Below, piece by piece: positions 43,189 through 52,366 of a stretch of DNA of 64,000 bases; the stretch's first letter is position 1; each line of letters begins with the position of its first letter. Source of the stretch: Algibacter mikhailovii (GTDB taxonomy: Bacteria; Bacteroidota; Bacteroidia; Flavobacteriales; Flavobacteriaceae); NCBI RefSeq assembly GCF_014651495.1, contig NZ_BMWZ01000007.1, forward strand, positions 124,001-188,000, read 5' to 3'. Both the position numbers and the translations under genes were made by a program. The notes beneath the pieces were generated by a model. The model made no database searches. It was given only the letters and a program-made list of their open reading frames with translations, and was not told the origin of the DNA.

Positions 43189-46100
43189 TGCTTTCCTTAA
43201 AATATTCTTGAACTTTTCTTTTATAAACAGGCTGCAAAGGTAGTGCTTGTCTGTTTAATATTTCCGTAGATTTAAAATATTCCCTAGCCTTAGGTACTTG
43301 ATTAACTCCATTACCACTATAAATAGTAGTATTAGTTTCCGCCTTACGTTTATTTTCTTTTCCTTGTTCTAAGGATGCGTTTTCTAGCTTAAGCAATTGA
43401 TGCTCTAAAGCCATCATTTTTTGAAGTGTTTCTTGTGTAAATCCTCTATTCAATAAATCGGATTCTATACTTTCCATGCGCTTAAGAACCGCCTTTTCAT
43501 AGCGACCATTACCATTCTTGCCTAAACGGTCTTTTAATGCTTGCCTTAATTTTTCTTGTTGCTGATAAATTTGATATAGTAACTCTTCCTGCCCTTCATT
43601 GTCTTCAGTCCCATCTCTTCCAGATTGCCCTCCTTCCTTTCCTTGTCCACCATTTTTTCCCTCTCCTTTTTCACCTTCATTACCAGGTTTTTTTCCTTCA
43701 CCTTTCTCTTCACCTTCCCCATCGTTTGGTTCTCCTTGTTTTCCTTTTTTCATTCCCTTCTCCATCATCTCGTTCAATTCCTTCTGTCCCATAATAATAT
43801 CAGGTAACTGCATTTCACCTTCTCCTCCACTACCCGATGACATACTCATACTCTCTTGCATATTGTCTAATATATCACTTAAAAAATCTGCTAAATTGTT
43901 AGCTCCCGTCACGGCAAATTGTTGACTAGATACTCCCTGATATAATTGGTTTTCCGCAAACAAATCTAAAGACCTATCGATGTTATAGTAGACCTCAGCA
44001 ATTTCCGTATTTATATCTTCGGACAATTTAGGTTGACGCAATGACAATGCGAATAAACTATCATCTATATGTTCAAAATGCTCTCTTAAACTGTTTTGCC
44101 TTTTTAAATAATTTGCAAACCTATTATGATTTACTTCAATAGCCTTAAATTGATTCATTAAATCCTCCTGATCTAAAGAAAACAAAACAAGATTATCTAA
44201 TATTTGTCTCAACATATCCGAGTCCTCTTGCATCTGTTCACCACCTCCCGATTGCATGGCACTTTCCATTTTCTGACTCATCTCCTTCATTTTTTGAGCC
44301 GCCTTTTTTTGACTACTTTTTGCTTTCTTTAACTGTTCACTTTGTGGCTTAGGCGCTCCTTCATCTTCTTCATTATCATTTTCCTCTTTCTCTCTTTCTA
44401 ATGCCTCTAAAGCCTTTTCCTGTTCTTTCTCAACTTCCCCTTCGTCCAACTTATCTCGTGGGATATCTATTGGCTTCTTTAAGTCTTTACTCTCCTGTTC
44501 TAACTCATCAAGTTCCTTTTTATAATCCTCAAACGCCTTATTAAGTTCTTCCTGTTTTTCTTCAGTATTCTCTTCTTCAGTTTTTTTAGACAATTCTTCT
44601 TGCTCATTAGCTAACTGCCTTAAATCATCTTTTAATTTTTCCAGTTTCTTTTCTACATAAAACCGTTTTGTTAACTCTAAGAGTTGTTCTAAACTTCGCT
44701 TTTTATTCTTATTTTGCTTGGCTAATTCATCCAATTTTTGAGTTAACTCCTCTTTACTAATTTTTTCTTGAAGCTTTTCTATTTCTTCCAAAAGCTTTTC
44801 ATTCTTCTCCAATTGTTCTTCATTATCATCCAAACGTTTTTCTAAATCTTTCCTGAACTCATCAATTTCTTCGGAATCTTCATCGAACTTCTTCAGATTT
44901 TCTTTAAATTTCTTATTGAAATTTTTCATCATTTGATCTTGCTGCTTTTGTCGCTCTAAGAATGCATCCAATTTCTTTTTATCATTAAAATTTAAAGTTG
45001 ATTTTTCCTTTTGTGTTTTAGTTATGGCTTCTAACCGCTTATCTTGCTCATTAATTTTTTGCAATGACTTATCCAAATCCTTAACACCTTCTTTTTGCTC
45101 CTTTAATGTCCTTAGAGCCTCCTCATCCTTAGTTCTTTTTCTAAATGTAATGACGCTACTTTTCGCAGACTTATAACTGTTAACTATATCATTATCAAGT
45201 ACTTGAAAATATATTTTATAAGAAACACCTGGTGTTATTTGATACGCACTAGGAAAAGCACTTACAAACTCTTCAACGTTAGAATTTCCAATAGGTATAA
45301 CAACCAATTCTTTGCTTTCTACATCATCTGCTGGGTAATACACTAACTGCAGTTTTGTAAAACCATAATCATCACTAATCTGACCAAAGAAATAAAGCGA
45401 CTCCAAATCCAAACTATCCTTTTCTACTTTAAGAGCTATGTCTGGGAATTCATCCTTTATTACGTCTATATTAAACCCAAGGTTTTCATAATTCTTTATT
45501 TGTGCATTACTCGTACTCAATGTATAATTCAAGTCATTAAAAACCTCCCTTGCTGTCTCAAACCTACCACTACCCTTAGGCACAAAGCTAAGTGTATCCT
45601 GAGCATACATACTGACCTCATCTGTTGCTTTTGTATTTAATAGCCATGTAATTTTTGTTCCTTCAGGAACCATAGCGTTTCCAGTACTTTTAAAAACCTC
45701 ATCCCTTTTTCTTGTATGCTTTGGGTAATCTAAACTCATTTCAAAATTCAGTAATGAAGGTGTCCTAATAATGCTGATTACATACGGCTTGGAGTTTACA
45801 TCATTAGCAGACAGTTGAAAATTTATATCTTCCTTAGGTTGCACAAATACATACTCAAATTCACCAACTCCTTTTTCCTGCAGGAAATAAGTCTCATTAT
45901 TATAGCTTATTTCTACGTACTCAGGTATTACCTTTCCCGTAGTTTTTACAATTAATCTAAAATTTTCATTTTCTATTCCATTTAAGCTTTCATTAACTAC
46001 ATAAAAATGAAAAGGTGCCGGCGGTTCATAAGCTGTGTTATAATCTATTACACGCTTGTAACTCGTACTAAACCAATCCATATGTCCTGTTAAAAAAGTA

Positions 46101-46594
46101 AGGAACAAAATAGCAACAGGTATGGCAGCGTATTTCAAATATTTCAAATTCTTTTTGAAATTAATAGCCAACTTAAAAGGTACTGGTTTAAGTTCAGCAG
46201 ACTTCTGCTCAATACTAGCAAGCAACAAATCTGAATGCATTCCTGTATTATGAAGTTGCAGTACATTCAATAACTTATCACTTACTTCGGGAAAATGACG
46301 TCCAATTATTTTGGACGCTATTTCATAGTCAATTCCCTTTTTAAGCTTAAGCAATTTAAATAAGGGTATCAGGATAAACTTTACTAATAAACCAATTTCA
46401 ACAGTTATGAACATCCAAAACAACACAGTTCTCAACCCTGTATTTAACCAAAGGATATGTTCAATAAAAAGTGTCAATAAAAAATAAAGAAAGCCAATTG
46501 CGAAAAACAATATAGACCCCTTAAGTAATTCATTAGTATAAAATTTTCTAATAAACCCTTCTAACTTATTTTGTATGGAATTGAAACTAGTCAT
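43181..46594 (-). CDS. DUF4175 family large membrane and coiled-coil protein
   Basis: Protein of 1137 residues, the usual size of this Bacteroidota family. Three membrane helices lie near 26-42, 52-75 and 152-172, then a beta-rich extracytoplasmic part (about 185-490), a very long charged coiled coil (about 495-780, rich in Lys/Glu/Leu), a Gly/Glu/Lys low-complexity stretch (about 955-1020, e.g. GEGEEKGEGKKPGNEGEKG) and a helical end. Function is unknown; the build suggests a scaffold across the envelope. It is translationally coupled to ybeY downstream. The low-complexity region produces spurious open frames on the other strand. Confidence 0.85.
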   Translation of the reverse strand: MTSFNSIQNKLEGFIRKFYTNELLKGSILFFAIGFLYFLLTLFIEHILWLNTGLRTVLFWMFITVEIGLLVKFILIPLFKLLKLKKGIDYEIASKIIGRHFPEVSDKLLNVLQLHNTGMHSDLLLASIEQKSAELKPVPFKLAINFKKNLKYLKYAAIPVAILFLTFLTGHMDWFSTSYKRVIDYNTAYEPPAPFHFYVVNESLNGIENENFRLIVKTTGKVIPEYVEISYNNETYFLQEKGVGEFEYVFVQPKEDINFQLSANDVNSKPYVISIIRTPSLLNFEMSLDYPKHTRKRDEVFKSTGNAMVPEGTKITWLLNTKATDEVSMYAQDTLSFVPKGSGRFETAREVFNDLNYTLSTSNAQIKNYENLGFNIDVIKDEFPDIALKVEKDSLDLESLYFFGQISDDYGFTKLQLVYYPADDVESKELVVIPIGNSNVEEFVSAFPSAYQITPGVSYKIYFQVLDNDIVNSYKSAKSSVITFRKRTKDEEALRTLKEQKEGVKDLDKSLQKINEQDKRLEAITKTQKEKSTLNFNDKKKLDAFLERQKQQDQMMKNFNKKFKENLKKFDEDSEEIDEFRKDLEKRLDDNEEQLEKNEKLLEEIEKLQEKISKEELTQKLDELAKQNKNKKRSLEQLLELTKRFYVEKKLEKLKDDLRQLANEQEELSKKTEEENTEEKQEELNKAFEDYKKELDELEQESKDLKKPIDIPRDKLDEGEVEKEQEKALEALEREKEENDNEEDEGAPKPQSEQLKKAKSSQKKAAQKMKEMSQKMESAMQSGGGEQMQEDSDMLRQILDNLVLFSLDQEDLMNQFKAIEVNHNRFANYLKRQNSLREHFEHIDDSLFALSLRQPKLSEDINTEIAEVYYNIDRSLDLFAENQLYQGVSSQQFAVTGANNLADFLSDILDNMQESMSMSSGSGGEGEMQLPDIIMGQKELNEMMEKGMKKGKQGEPNDGEGEEKGEGKKPGNEGEKGEGKNGGQGKEGGQSGRDGTEDNEGQEELLYQIYQQQEKLRQALKDRLGKNGNGRYEKAVLKRMESIESDLLNRGFTQETLQKMMALEHQLLKLENASLEQGKENKRKAETNTTIYSGNGVNQVPKAREYFKSTEILNRQALPLQPVYKRKVQEYFKESND

Positions 46595-46700
46595 TTAAAA
46601 GGATAAAAATAAAGTATTTCATAGAACTAAAGTCCTAATATTTGTTAAACCCGCTGTAAGGTAGTTTAAATAAGGGCCACTAAGTTTTAAAACTGCAATT

Positions 46701-47531
46701 ATGAAAAACGTTCTAATACTATTGGTCCTTTCTGTCTCCATTAATGCATTCGCCCAAGGCGCTTGGACCCAAAAAACAGGAGAAGCCTATACCCAATTAT
46801 CCTTTTCAACTATTGGTAATTATAGCAGTATTTATGGAAATCCTAATTACGAAACAGAGCGTGAAATAACTGACAACACACTTCAGCTTTACGGTGAATA
46901 TGGCCTAAATAATAAAACAACTTTAATTCTAAATATACCCTTAAAATTTATAGAGACAGGCAACTTGGTCAGTACAACAACTCCTGTAACTATAGCCTCA
47001 TCAAATACAAGTTTAGGTAATATAGTAGTGGGTATTAAAAGGCAATTTTATAATAAAAAATGGGTGATTTCTGGTCAATTAAACCTTGAAGCTAACAGCG
47101 GTTCATTTGAAAATGAATCTGGAATACGCACCGGTATTGATGCATGGTCATTCACCCCTACATTAAACGCTGGGCGAAGTTTTAAATGGTTTTATGCCCA
47201 AGCTTTTACTGGTGTAGCATTCCGCACTAACGATTATAGTAGTAGTTTCAAAATTGGAGGAGAAATAGGTATACGCCCCATAAAACGCATATTAGTAATT
47301 GGCCTAATAGATGTTGTGAAATCCTTTGAAAATGGAGATGTTGTACTACCTCCCTCTAACCTATTGACAGGACTTTATGTAAATAACCAAGAATATGCCG
47401 CGTATAGTTTAAAGTTTGTTGGCGAAATAACTAACAAACTAGGTGTAAATATTGGCATTGGTGGTGCCTTCTCGGGTAATAATGTAGCTAGAAGGCAAGC
47501 CTTAACCTTCGGAGCTTACCATAAATTTTAG
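46701..47531 (+). CDS. Secreted outer-membrane beta-barrel-like protein
   Basis: Protein of 276 residues with a clear signal peptide (MKNVLILLVLSVSINAFAQ) and alternating aromatic and polar strands throughout (YTQLSFSTIGNY, LQLYGEYGLNNKTTLILNIPL, WVISGQLNLEANSG, FYAQAFTGVAFRTND), ending AYHKF. The final Phe and strand pattern fit an outer-membrane barrel of about twelve strands, similar to transporter-type (MetA-pathway or phenol-degradation-like) barrels, but I do not recognise a named family. Single gene divergent from DUF4175 and upstream of gltX. Confidence 0.65.
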   Translation: MKNVLILLVLSVSINAFAQGAWTQKTGEAYTQLSFSTIGNYSSIYGNPNYETEREITDNTLQLYGEYGLNNKTTLILNIPLKFIETGNLVSTTTPVTIASSNTSLGNIVVGIKRQFYNKKWVISGQLNLEANSGSFENESGIRTGIDAWSFTPTLNAGRSFKWFYAQAFTGVAFRTNDYSSSFKIGGEIGIRPIKRILVIGLIDVVKSFENGDVVLPPSNLLTGLYVNNQEYAAYSLKFVGEITNKLGVNIGIGGAFSGNNVARRQALTFGAYHKF

Positions 47532-47616
47532 GTTTTAAAATTTACTCTTGAAATCATTTCCCAGCTACTTAAAAAATCAATTGTACTTAAACTTCTCAAA
47601 TTACTAAATAACATTT

Positions 47617-47624
47617 TATCTTTG
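47617..47624 (+). promoter_or_regulatory. Flavobacterial -7 box (TATCTTTG) for gltX
   Basis: Perfect TAnnTTTG match ending 19 bases before the ATG at 47644; it disfavours the upstream TTG at 47635 as start. Confidence 0.5.
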
Positions 47625-47643
47625 CAGTCCTAATTTGACAATA

Positions 47644-49155
47644 ATGACGAAAAATGTTCGTGTGCGTTTTGCACCAAGCCCAACAGGACCTTTGCATATA
47701 GGTGGTGTAAGAACCGCTCTATTTAACTATTTATTTGCTAAAAAACATAATGGTGAGTTTATATTGAGAATAGAGGATACCGACCAAAACAGGTACGTAG
47801 AAGGTGCCGAGCAATATATAATTGATGCCTTAAATTGGTGTAAAATGCCTTTTGACGAAGGCCCTGGAAAGAACGAAAAATTTGGTCCTTACAGACAAAG
47901 CGAACGTAAAGATTTATACAAACAATATGCCGATAAGTTAATAGCCTCAGGTAACGCATACTATGCCTTTGATATACCGGAAGCTTTAGATTTTCACAGA
48001 AAAGATCATGAAGCAAAAGGGAAAACTTTCATCTATAACTGGCACAATAGACTAAAGCTATCCAATTCACTATCTCTTAGTGCCGACGACGTCAAGGCCA
48101 AATTAGATGCCGGTGAAGACTATGTTATACGATTTAAATCACCCCAAGACGAAACCTTAAACCTTAAAGATATAATTCGTGGAGACATTAAAATAGACAC
48201 CAATATTTTAGATGACAAGGTTTTATTTAAAAGTGATGGTATGCCAACTTATCATTTGGCCAATATTGTTGATGACCACCTTATGGATATTACCCATGTT
48301 ATTCGTGGTGAAGAATGGTTACCTTCTTTAGCCTTACACTATCAATTATATACTGCGTTTGGTTGGAAAACTCCAGAATTTGCCCACCTACCCCTCATTT
48401 TAAAACCAACAGGTAAAGGCAAGCTTAGCAAACGTGATGGTGATAAATTAGGTTTTCCTGTTTTTCCTTTAGAATGGAAAGACCCAAAAACTGCTGAAAT
48501 ATCACGAGGCTACAAAGAAGATGGTTACTTTCCTGAAGCCATGGTGAATTTCCTTGCCTTTTTAGGCTGGAATCCTGGTACCGAACAAGAAATTTTTAAC
48601 CTTGATGAATTAATCAATGCTTTTGAATTAGATCGTGTAAACAAGTCTGGTGCACGTTTTGATCCCGATAAAACGAAATGGTTTAATCATCATTACATGC
48701 AAGAACAAGATAATGATGATTTAGCTTGTGCCTTAAAAGAAGAACGCCACGAACTTTATGAAATTGACACCAACTACATCAGTATGGTAATCGATTTAGT
48801 AAAAGAACGCGCTACCTTTGTTTCCGACTTTTGGGACCTAAGTCATTTCTTCTTTAAAGCGCCTACAAGTTATGATGAAAAAGCTACTAAAAAAGCAATA
48901 AAAGAAGGTACTGCTGATATCTTAAATCAGGTCATTTCCATTATTAACGACACGAAGGATTTCTCATCCGAAAACCTTCAAACTGTTGTTAAAGGTTGGA
49001 TTACTGAAAACGAAATAGCTTTTGGTAAAGTAATGATGCCACTGCGTTTGGCTCTAGTTGGTGCGTTACAAGGTCCTGATGTATTTGATATTATGTTCAT
49101 GATAGGAAAAAATGAAACTATTAAACGTATAGAAAACATAATAAAAACAATTTAG
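47644..49155 (+). CDS. gltX: Glutamate-tRNA ligase
   Basis: Class I aminoacyl-tRNA synthetase charging tRNA-Glu, 503 residues from the ATG. It carries the HIGH-type motif in RFAPSPTGPLHIGGVRTAL, IEDTDQNRYVEGAEQYI, HVIRGEEWLPS and the KMSKS-type loop GKLSKRDGD, followed by the helical anticodon-binding end. The zinc knuckle cysteines of some GltX are not present. It has its own -7 box and a downstream terminator, so it is a single-gene unit. Confidence 0.97.
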   Translation: MTKNVRVRFAPSPTGPLHIGGVRTALFNYLFAKKHNGEFILRIEDTDQNRYVEGAEQYIIDALNWCKMPFDEGPGKNEKFGPYRQSERKDLYKQYADKLIASGNAYYAFDIPEALDFHRKDHEAKGKTFIYNWHNRLKLSNSLSLSADDVKAKLDAGEDYVIRFKSPQDETLNLKDIIRGDIKIDTNILDDKVLFKSDGMPTYHLANIVDDHLMDITHVIRGEEWLPSLALHYQLYTAFGWKTPEFAHLPLILKPTGKGKLSKRDGDKLGFPVFPLEWKDPKTAEISRGYKEDGYFPEAMVNFLAFLGWNPGTEQEIFNLDELINAFELDRVNKSGARFDPDKTKWFNHHYMQEQDNDDLACALKEERHELYEIDTNYISMVIDLVKERATFVSDFWDLSHFFFKAPTSYDEKATKKAIKEGTADILNQVISIINDTKDFSSENLQTVVKGWITENEIAFGKVMMPLRLALVGALQGPDVFDIMFMIGKNETIKRIENIIKTI

Positions 49156-49178
49156 TAATACATACATATCTCTAATTT

Positions 49179-49218
49179 AAATGAGACTTTAATAGCATTT
49201 GAATGTCTCATTTTTTTT
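49179..49218 (+). terminator. Rho-independent terminator after gltX
   Basis: Nine-base stem (49179-49187 with 49205-49213) with a 17-base loop, followed by a run of eight T reaching 49218, 24 bases beyond the gltX stop. Confidence 0.7.
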
Positions 49219-49283
49219 CAATTATTCAAAATGTCATTACCTTAGAGGCATCGCCTTCGTATTCAACGGGATAATGATTCTAA

Positions 49284-50087
49284 ATGAAACCAATATATTA
49301 CTTTCTTTTTCTATTCTTATTATTCCACATTAATGCGGTTTCTCAAGATCAAGAAGAACAGAATGTGAAAGTCAACGCCCAACTCTGGCTTGATTACAAT
49401 TTTCAAAATGACTTAGGTGATTTCAAAACTCTCAATAGTTTTGTAGGATATAGAAGTATTACTCCAAATATTTACAACAACTTTTTAGTAGTATCTACCT
49501 ATAACATTGCTAATCAAAATAGTGTAAAGTTTTTAAAACGAGAGAAACCTTTTTTCAACTCCTATCATTTTGGTGCTAGAGCAAATTATATCGCTAACAA
49601 AAACAAAAAAGATGATTTTGAATTTCGATTAATGCAGGGCATCAAATTTTACCTTCCGTTTATAAAAGACGTTCCCTTAATGAATTATATCCGCTTAGAA
49701 GAACGATTTCAAAAAACATTTGACACCTCTGGTTGGGACATTGGTTTTAGGTTTCGTTATAAAATATCTACTGTATTAGATTTGGACAAACACTTATTTA
49801 ATTTCACCACAGGTTTTTATATCCCTATGAACGTAGAGTTTTTTTTTAATTTGAAAAAAGTTGATCGCTTTAATGATGTTATTAGAATCTCCCCTGGAAT
49901 TGGATATAAACTCAATGAAGACTGGAAGTTTGAATTTTATGTATCCTATCAAAACACACAAAACACCTCACAAACAGAAAACACCTCAAATGATTTCGTT
50001 TTTAGATTGCGCATTTTTAAATTGAGTAGCAAAAAGAATAAAACCATTCAAAGCAAGGACGAGCAAATAAAAGAATTAATAGAATAA
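49284..50087 (+). CDS. DUF2490 family outer-membrane-type protein
   Basis: Protein of 267 residues with a signal peptide (FLFLFLLFHINAVSQ) and repeated amphipathic strands, matching the DUF2490 family (NAQLWLDYNFQNDLGDF, YRLEERFQK-like YIRLEERFQKTFDTS, FRYKISTVLDL, DVIRISPGIGYKLNEDWKFEF). DUF2490 proteins are predicted small outer-membrane barrels with unknown role. A basic tail (KLSSKKNKTIQSKDEQI) follows the last strand, which is unusual for a barrel that must end in an aromatic residue. Single gene between gltX and the SPFH gene. Confidence 0.8.
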   Translation: MKPIYYFLFLFLLFHINAVSQDQEEQNVKVNAQLWLDYNFQNDLGDFKTLNSFVGYRSITPNIYNNFLVVSTYNIANQNSVKFLKREKPFFNSYHFGARANYIANKNKKDDFEFRLMQGIKFYLPFIKDVPLMNYIRLEERFQKTFDTSGWDIGFRFRYKISTVLDLDKHLFNFTTGFYIPMNVEFFFNLKKVDRFNDVIRISPGIGYKLNEDWKFEFYVSYQNTQNTSQTENTSNDFVFRLRIFKLSSKKNKTIQSKDEQIKELIE

Positions 50088-50278
50088 CTAAAATCATAAA
50101 TTGAAATCAGACCGCATTACCTCTATTAAGTTGCAAAAAAACTTAAAAAACTGTAACAAAAGACCTATAAACCACTACTAATATTACAGATAGATGCTGA
50201 TTATAAAAACTAACTATCACTAACTTTCTATCATACATTTTCGTATCTTAATATTTTCTAATTTTTAAATAAATTGCT

Positions 50279-51205
50279 ATGAGTTTCTTTTCTATTCCAT
50301 TCATTATTATAGGCCTATTTATTCTAATTTCTTCCTTCTTTATTGTCAAGCAACAAACTGCAGCAATTATTGAGCGTTTTGGCCGTTTTACAAGTATTCG
50401 CCAATCTGGATTACAAATGAAAATACCATTGGTAGATCGCGTTGCAGGACGCTTAAGTTTAAAAATTCAACAATTGGATGTTATCATTGAAACCAAAACA
50501 TTAGATGATGTGTTTGTGCGCTTAAAAGTTTCTGTGCAATATAAAGTAATCAAGGAAAAAGTATATGATGCCTTTTATAAGCTTGATTATCCTCATGATC
50601 AGATAACAAGTTATGTTTTTGATGTGGTTCGCGCCGAGGTACCAAAAATGAAACTGGACGACGTATTTGTAAGAAAGGATGATATTGCCATAGCTGTTAA
50701 AACGGAACTTAATGATGCCATGATTGAATACGGTTATGATATCATTAAAACCTTAGTAACAGACATTGACCCAGATGCTCAGGTAAAAGAAGCCATGAAT
50801 CGTATTAACGCCTCAGAGCGCGAAAAAATAGCTGCACAGTTTGAGGGTGATGCACAGCGTATTTTAATCGTTGAAAAAGCTAAAGCTGAAGCCGAAAGCA
50901 AACGTTTGCAAGGTCAAGGTATTGCTGATCAACGTAGAGAAATAGCACGGGGTTTAGAAGAATCGGTGGAGGTTTTAAACCGCGTAGGCATAAACAGTCA
51001 AGAAGCATCTGCACTTATTGTAGTAACACAACACTATGACACGTTACAATCATTGGGAGAAGAGACTAACAGTAACCTAATTTTATTACCTAATGCGCCG
51101 CAGGCAGGTAGTAATATGCTGAATGATATGGTAGCAAGTTTTGCGGCCAGTAATCAAATTGGTGAGGCTATGAAAGAAGCAAAAAAAAATCCTCCTAAAA
51201 AATAA
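50279..51205 (+). CDS. SPFH domain (stomatin/prohibitin-like) membrane protein
   Basis: Band-7 family protein of 308 residues. One N-terminal membrane helix (IPFIIIGLFILISSFFIV) is followed by the SPFH domain (VKQQTAAIIERFGRFTSIR, PLVDRVAGRLSLKIQQLDV, VSVQYKVI) and a long helical region with AMNRINASEREKIAAQFEGD and KAKAEAESKRLQGQGIADQR, typical of stomatin-type proteins that form ring assemblies in membrane microdomains. The NfeD partner often found beside such genes is not in the window. It ends in a bidirectional terminator shared with the repeat protein gene. Confidence 0.9.
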   Translation: MSFFSIPFIIIGLFILISSFFIVKQQTAAIIERFGRFTSIRQSGLQMKIPLVDRVAGRLSLKIQQLDVIIETKTLDDVFVRLKVSVQYKVIKEKVYDAFYKLDYPHDQITSYVFDVVRAEVPKMKLDDVFVRKDDIAIAVKTELNDAMIEYGYDIIKTLVTDIDPDAQVKEAMNRINASEREKIAAQFEGDAQRILIVEKAKAEAESKRLQGQGIADQRREIARGLEESVEVLNRVGINSQEASALIVVTQHYDTLQSLGEETNSNLILLPNAPQAGSNMLNDMVASFAASNQIGEAMKEAKKNPPKK

Positions 51206-51214
51206 CAAAAAAAG

Positions 51215-51247
51215 AAAAGGCATTTAAATTATATTTAAATGCCTTTT
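51215..51247. terminator. Bidirectional terminator, 15-base perfect stem
   Basis: Perfect arms 51215-51229 and 51233-51247 with a three-base loop, A run before and T run after, so usable from both sides. It serves the converging SPFH gene (plus) and repeat-protein gene (minus). Confidence 0.85.
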
Positions 51248-51269
51248 TTATTAAAATTACTAAATCAAA

Positions 51270-51629
51270 TTATTGATCCATATCATTTTGTGTTGCAACT
51301 AAAGTACCTTCCTCTTTAATTAGAGCTTGTTTATTTTGCCAAGGTTTAAAGTTCTTATACTTTGGACCTGTTAAATTTGCTCTTTTATTAACCGAAACTA
51401 CTTGTTGGTATTCAATTTCTTCCTTTGAATTTTTCCAAGATTTATAATTTTTATACTCCGGTCCAGTAAGCCCCTTTTTACTGTTTGAAGAAAATGCAGG
51501 TTCTACTTTTGTTTTGTGTTGCCACGATTTATAGTTTTTATATTTCGGACCTTGTAAATCACTTCTTTTTTGTCCAAAAGCGGCTATTGTAATAAATGTA
51601 AATGCTAATAATACTGCTAACTTTCTCAT
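51270..51629 (-). CDS. Small secreted protein with three GPxYKNxKxW repeats
   Basis: Protein of 119 residues with a signal peptide (VLLAFTFITIAAFGQ) and three copies of a 15-residue unit: LQGPKYKNYKSWQHK at 25-39, LTGPEYKNYKSWKNS at 54-68 and LTGPKYKNFKPWQNK at 86-100, separated by variable linkers of 14 and 17 residues. The units are basic and aromatic, which could suit binding to an acidic glycan, nucleic acid or peptidoglycan; that is inference. I do not know a named family. It ends in an acidic tail. Its upstream region faces a perfect palindrome next to the response regulator gene. Confidence 0.75.
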   Translation of the reverse strand: MRKLAVLLAFTFITIAAFGQKRSDLQGPKYKNYKSWQHKTKVEPAFSSNSKKGLTGPEYKNYKSWKNSKEEIEYQQVVSVNKRANLTGPKYKNFKPWQNKQALIKEEGTLVATQNDMDQ

Positions 51630-51703
51630 GACTTCTCCGTTTTTAATTTCAATGTAAAATTACATCCAAAATCAAGGTTGTAGCCCTATGAGAAACCACG
51701 TAA

Positions 51704-51731
51704 TTTATATCCGTATAAATACGGATATAAA
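51704..51731. promoter_or_regulatory. Perfect 28-base palindrome, candidate operator
   Basis: Two perfect 13-base arms (51704-51716 and 51719-51731) with a two-base centre; the inner part is CCGTATAAATACGG. It lies three bases after the response regulator stop and 75 bases upstream of the repeat-protein ATG. It lacks a T run on either side, so an operator is more likely than a terminator. Confidence 0.5.
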
Positions 51732-51733
51732 CA

Positions 51734-52366
51734 TCAAATAAGATTAATTTTAGCGGCCTTTTTTATAAGTTCAGCAGTATTCTTTACTTCAAGTTTTTTT
51801 AGAACATTAGCACGGTGTGTTTCTATTGTCCTTGAACTAACAAATAATTTTGCAGCAATTTCCTTAGTTGTAAGTCCTTCCGAAATCAATCCCAATACCT
51901 CCTGTTCCTTTTTAGATAGTATATTTGCGCTAACACTATTCGTTGACATAAAATTTATCATCTTTTCTGAAATATTATGGCTGAAATATTTTTTACCAGA
52001 ATAAACCATTCTTATAGCCATAATTAGTTCTTCTTGATCGGTGTTTTTTAACAAATAACCATAAGCTCCCTTTTTAGCACATTTAGCAATATAATTACCA
52101 TCATCATGCATGGATATTATTATAGGCTTAATAGTAGAACCAAGTTCTTTTAACTTTCCTAATACACGAAAACCATCCATCTTAGGCATGGTTATATCAA
52201 GTAAAACAATATCAATATCATCCCGTGATTCTATAACATCAATAAAGACCTGTCCGTCTCCAACACCTTTTACAACCTGTACATCATCATACTTATGCAA
52301 TAACTCCTTTAAACCATTTCTAAATAGCTCATGGTCATCTGCAATAATTAGTTTTATATCACTCAT
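51734..52366 (-). CDS. NarL/FixJ family response regulator
   Basis: Response regulator of 210 residues: receiver domain with acidic pair DDH at 10-12, phosphoacceptor D57 in IVLLDITMPKMDG and lysine in AYGYLLKNTD, and a LuxR-type helix-turn-helix domain at about 147-205 (LSKKEQEVLGLISEGLTTK, VSSRTIETHRANVL). Its ATG overlaps the histidine kinase stop by eight bases, so the pair is made together. The nearby palindrome and secreted repeat-protein gene could be targets, which is inference. Confidence 0.95.
   Translation of the reverse strand: MSDIKLIIADDHELFRNGLKELLHKYDDVQVVKGVGDGQVFIDVIESRDDIDIVLLDITMPKMDGFRVLGKLKELGSTIKPIIISMHDDGNYIAKCAKKGAYGYLLKNTDQEELIMAIRMVYSGKKYFSHNISEKMINFMSTNSVSANILSKKEQEVLGLISEGLTTKEIAAKLFVSSRTIETHRANVLKKLEVKNTAELIKKAAKINLI

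Noticed and set aside
43537-43925. Long plus-strand open frames rich in Ser/Pro/Phe
   Set aside because: They are antisense shadows of the Glu/Lys/Gly-rich low-complexity part of the DUF4175 gene; no signal or conserved feature.
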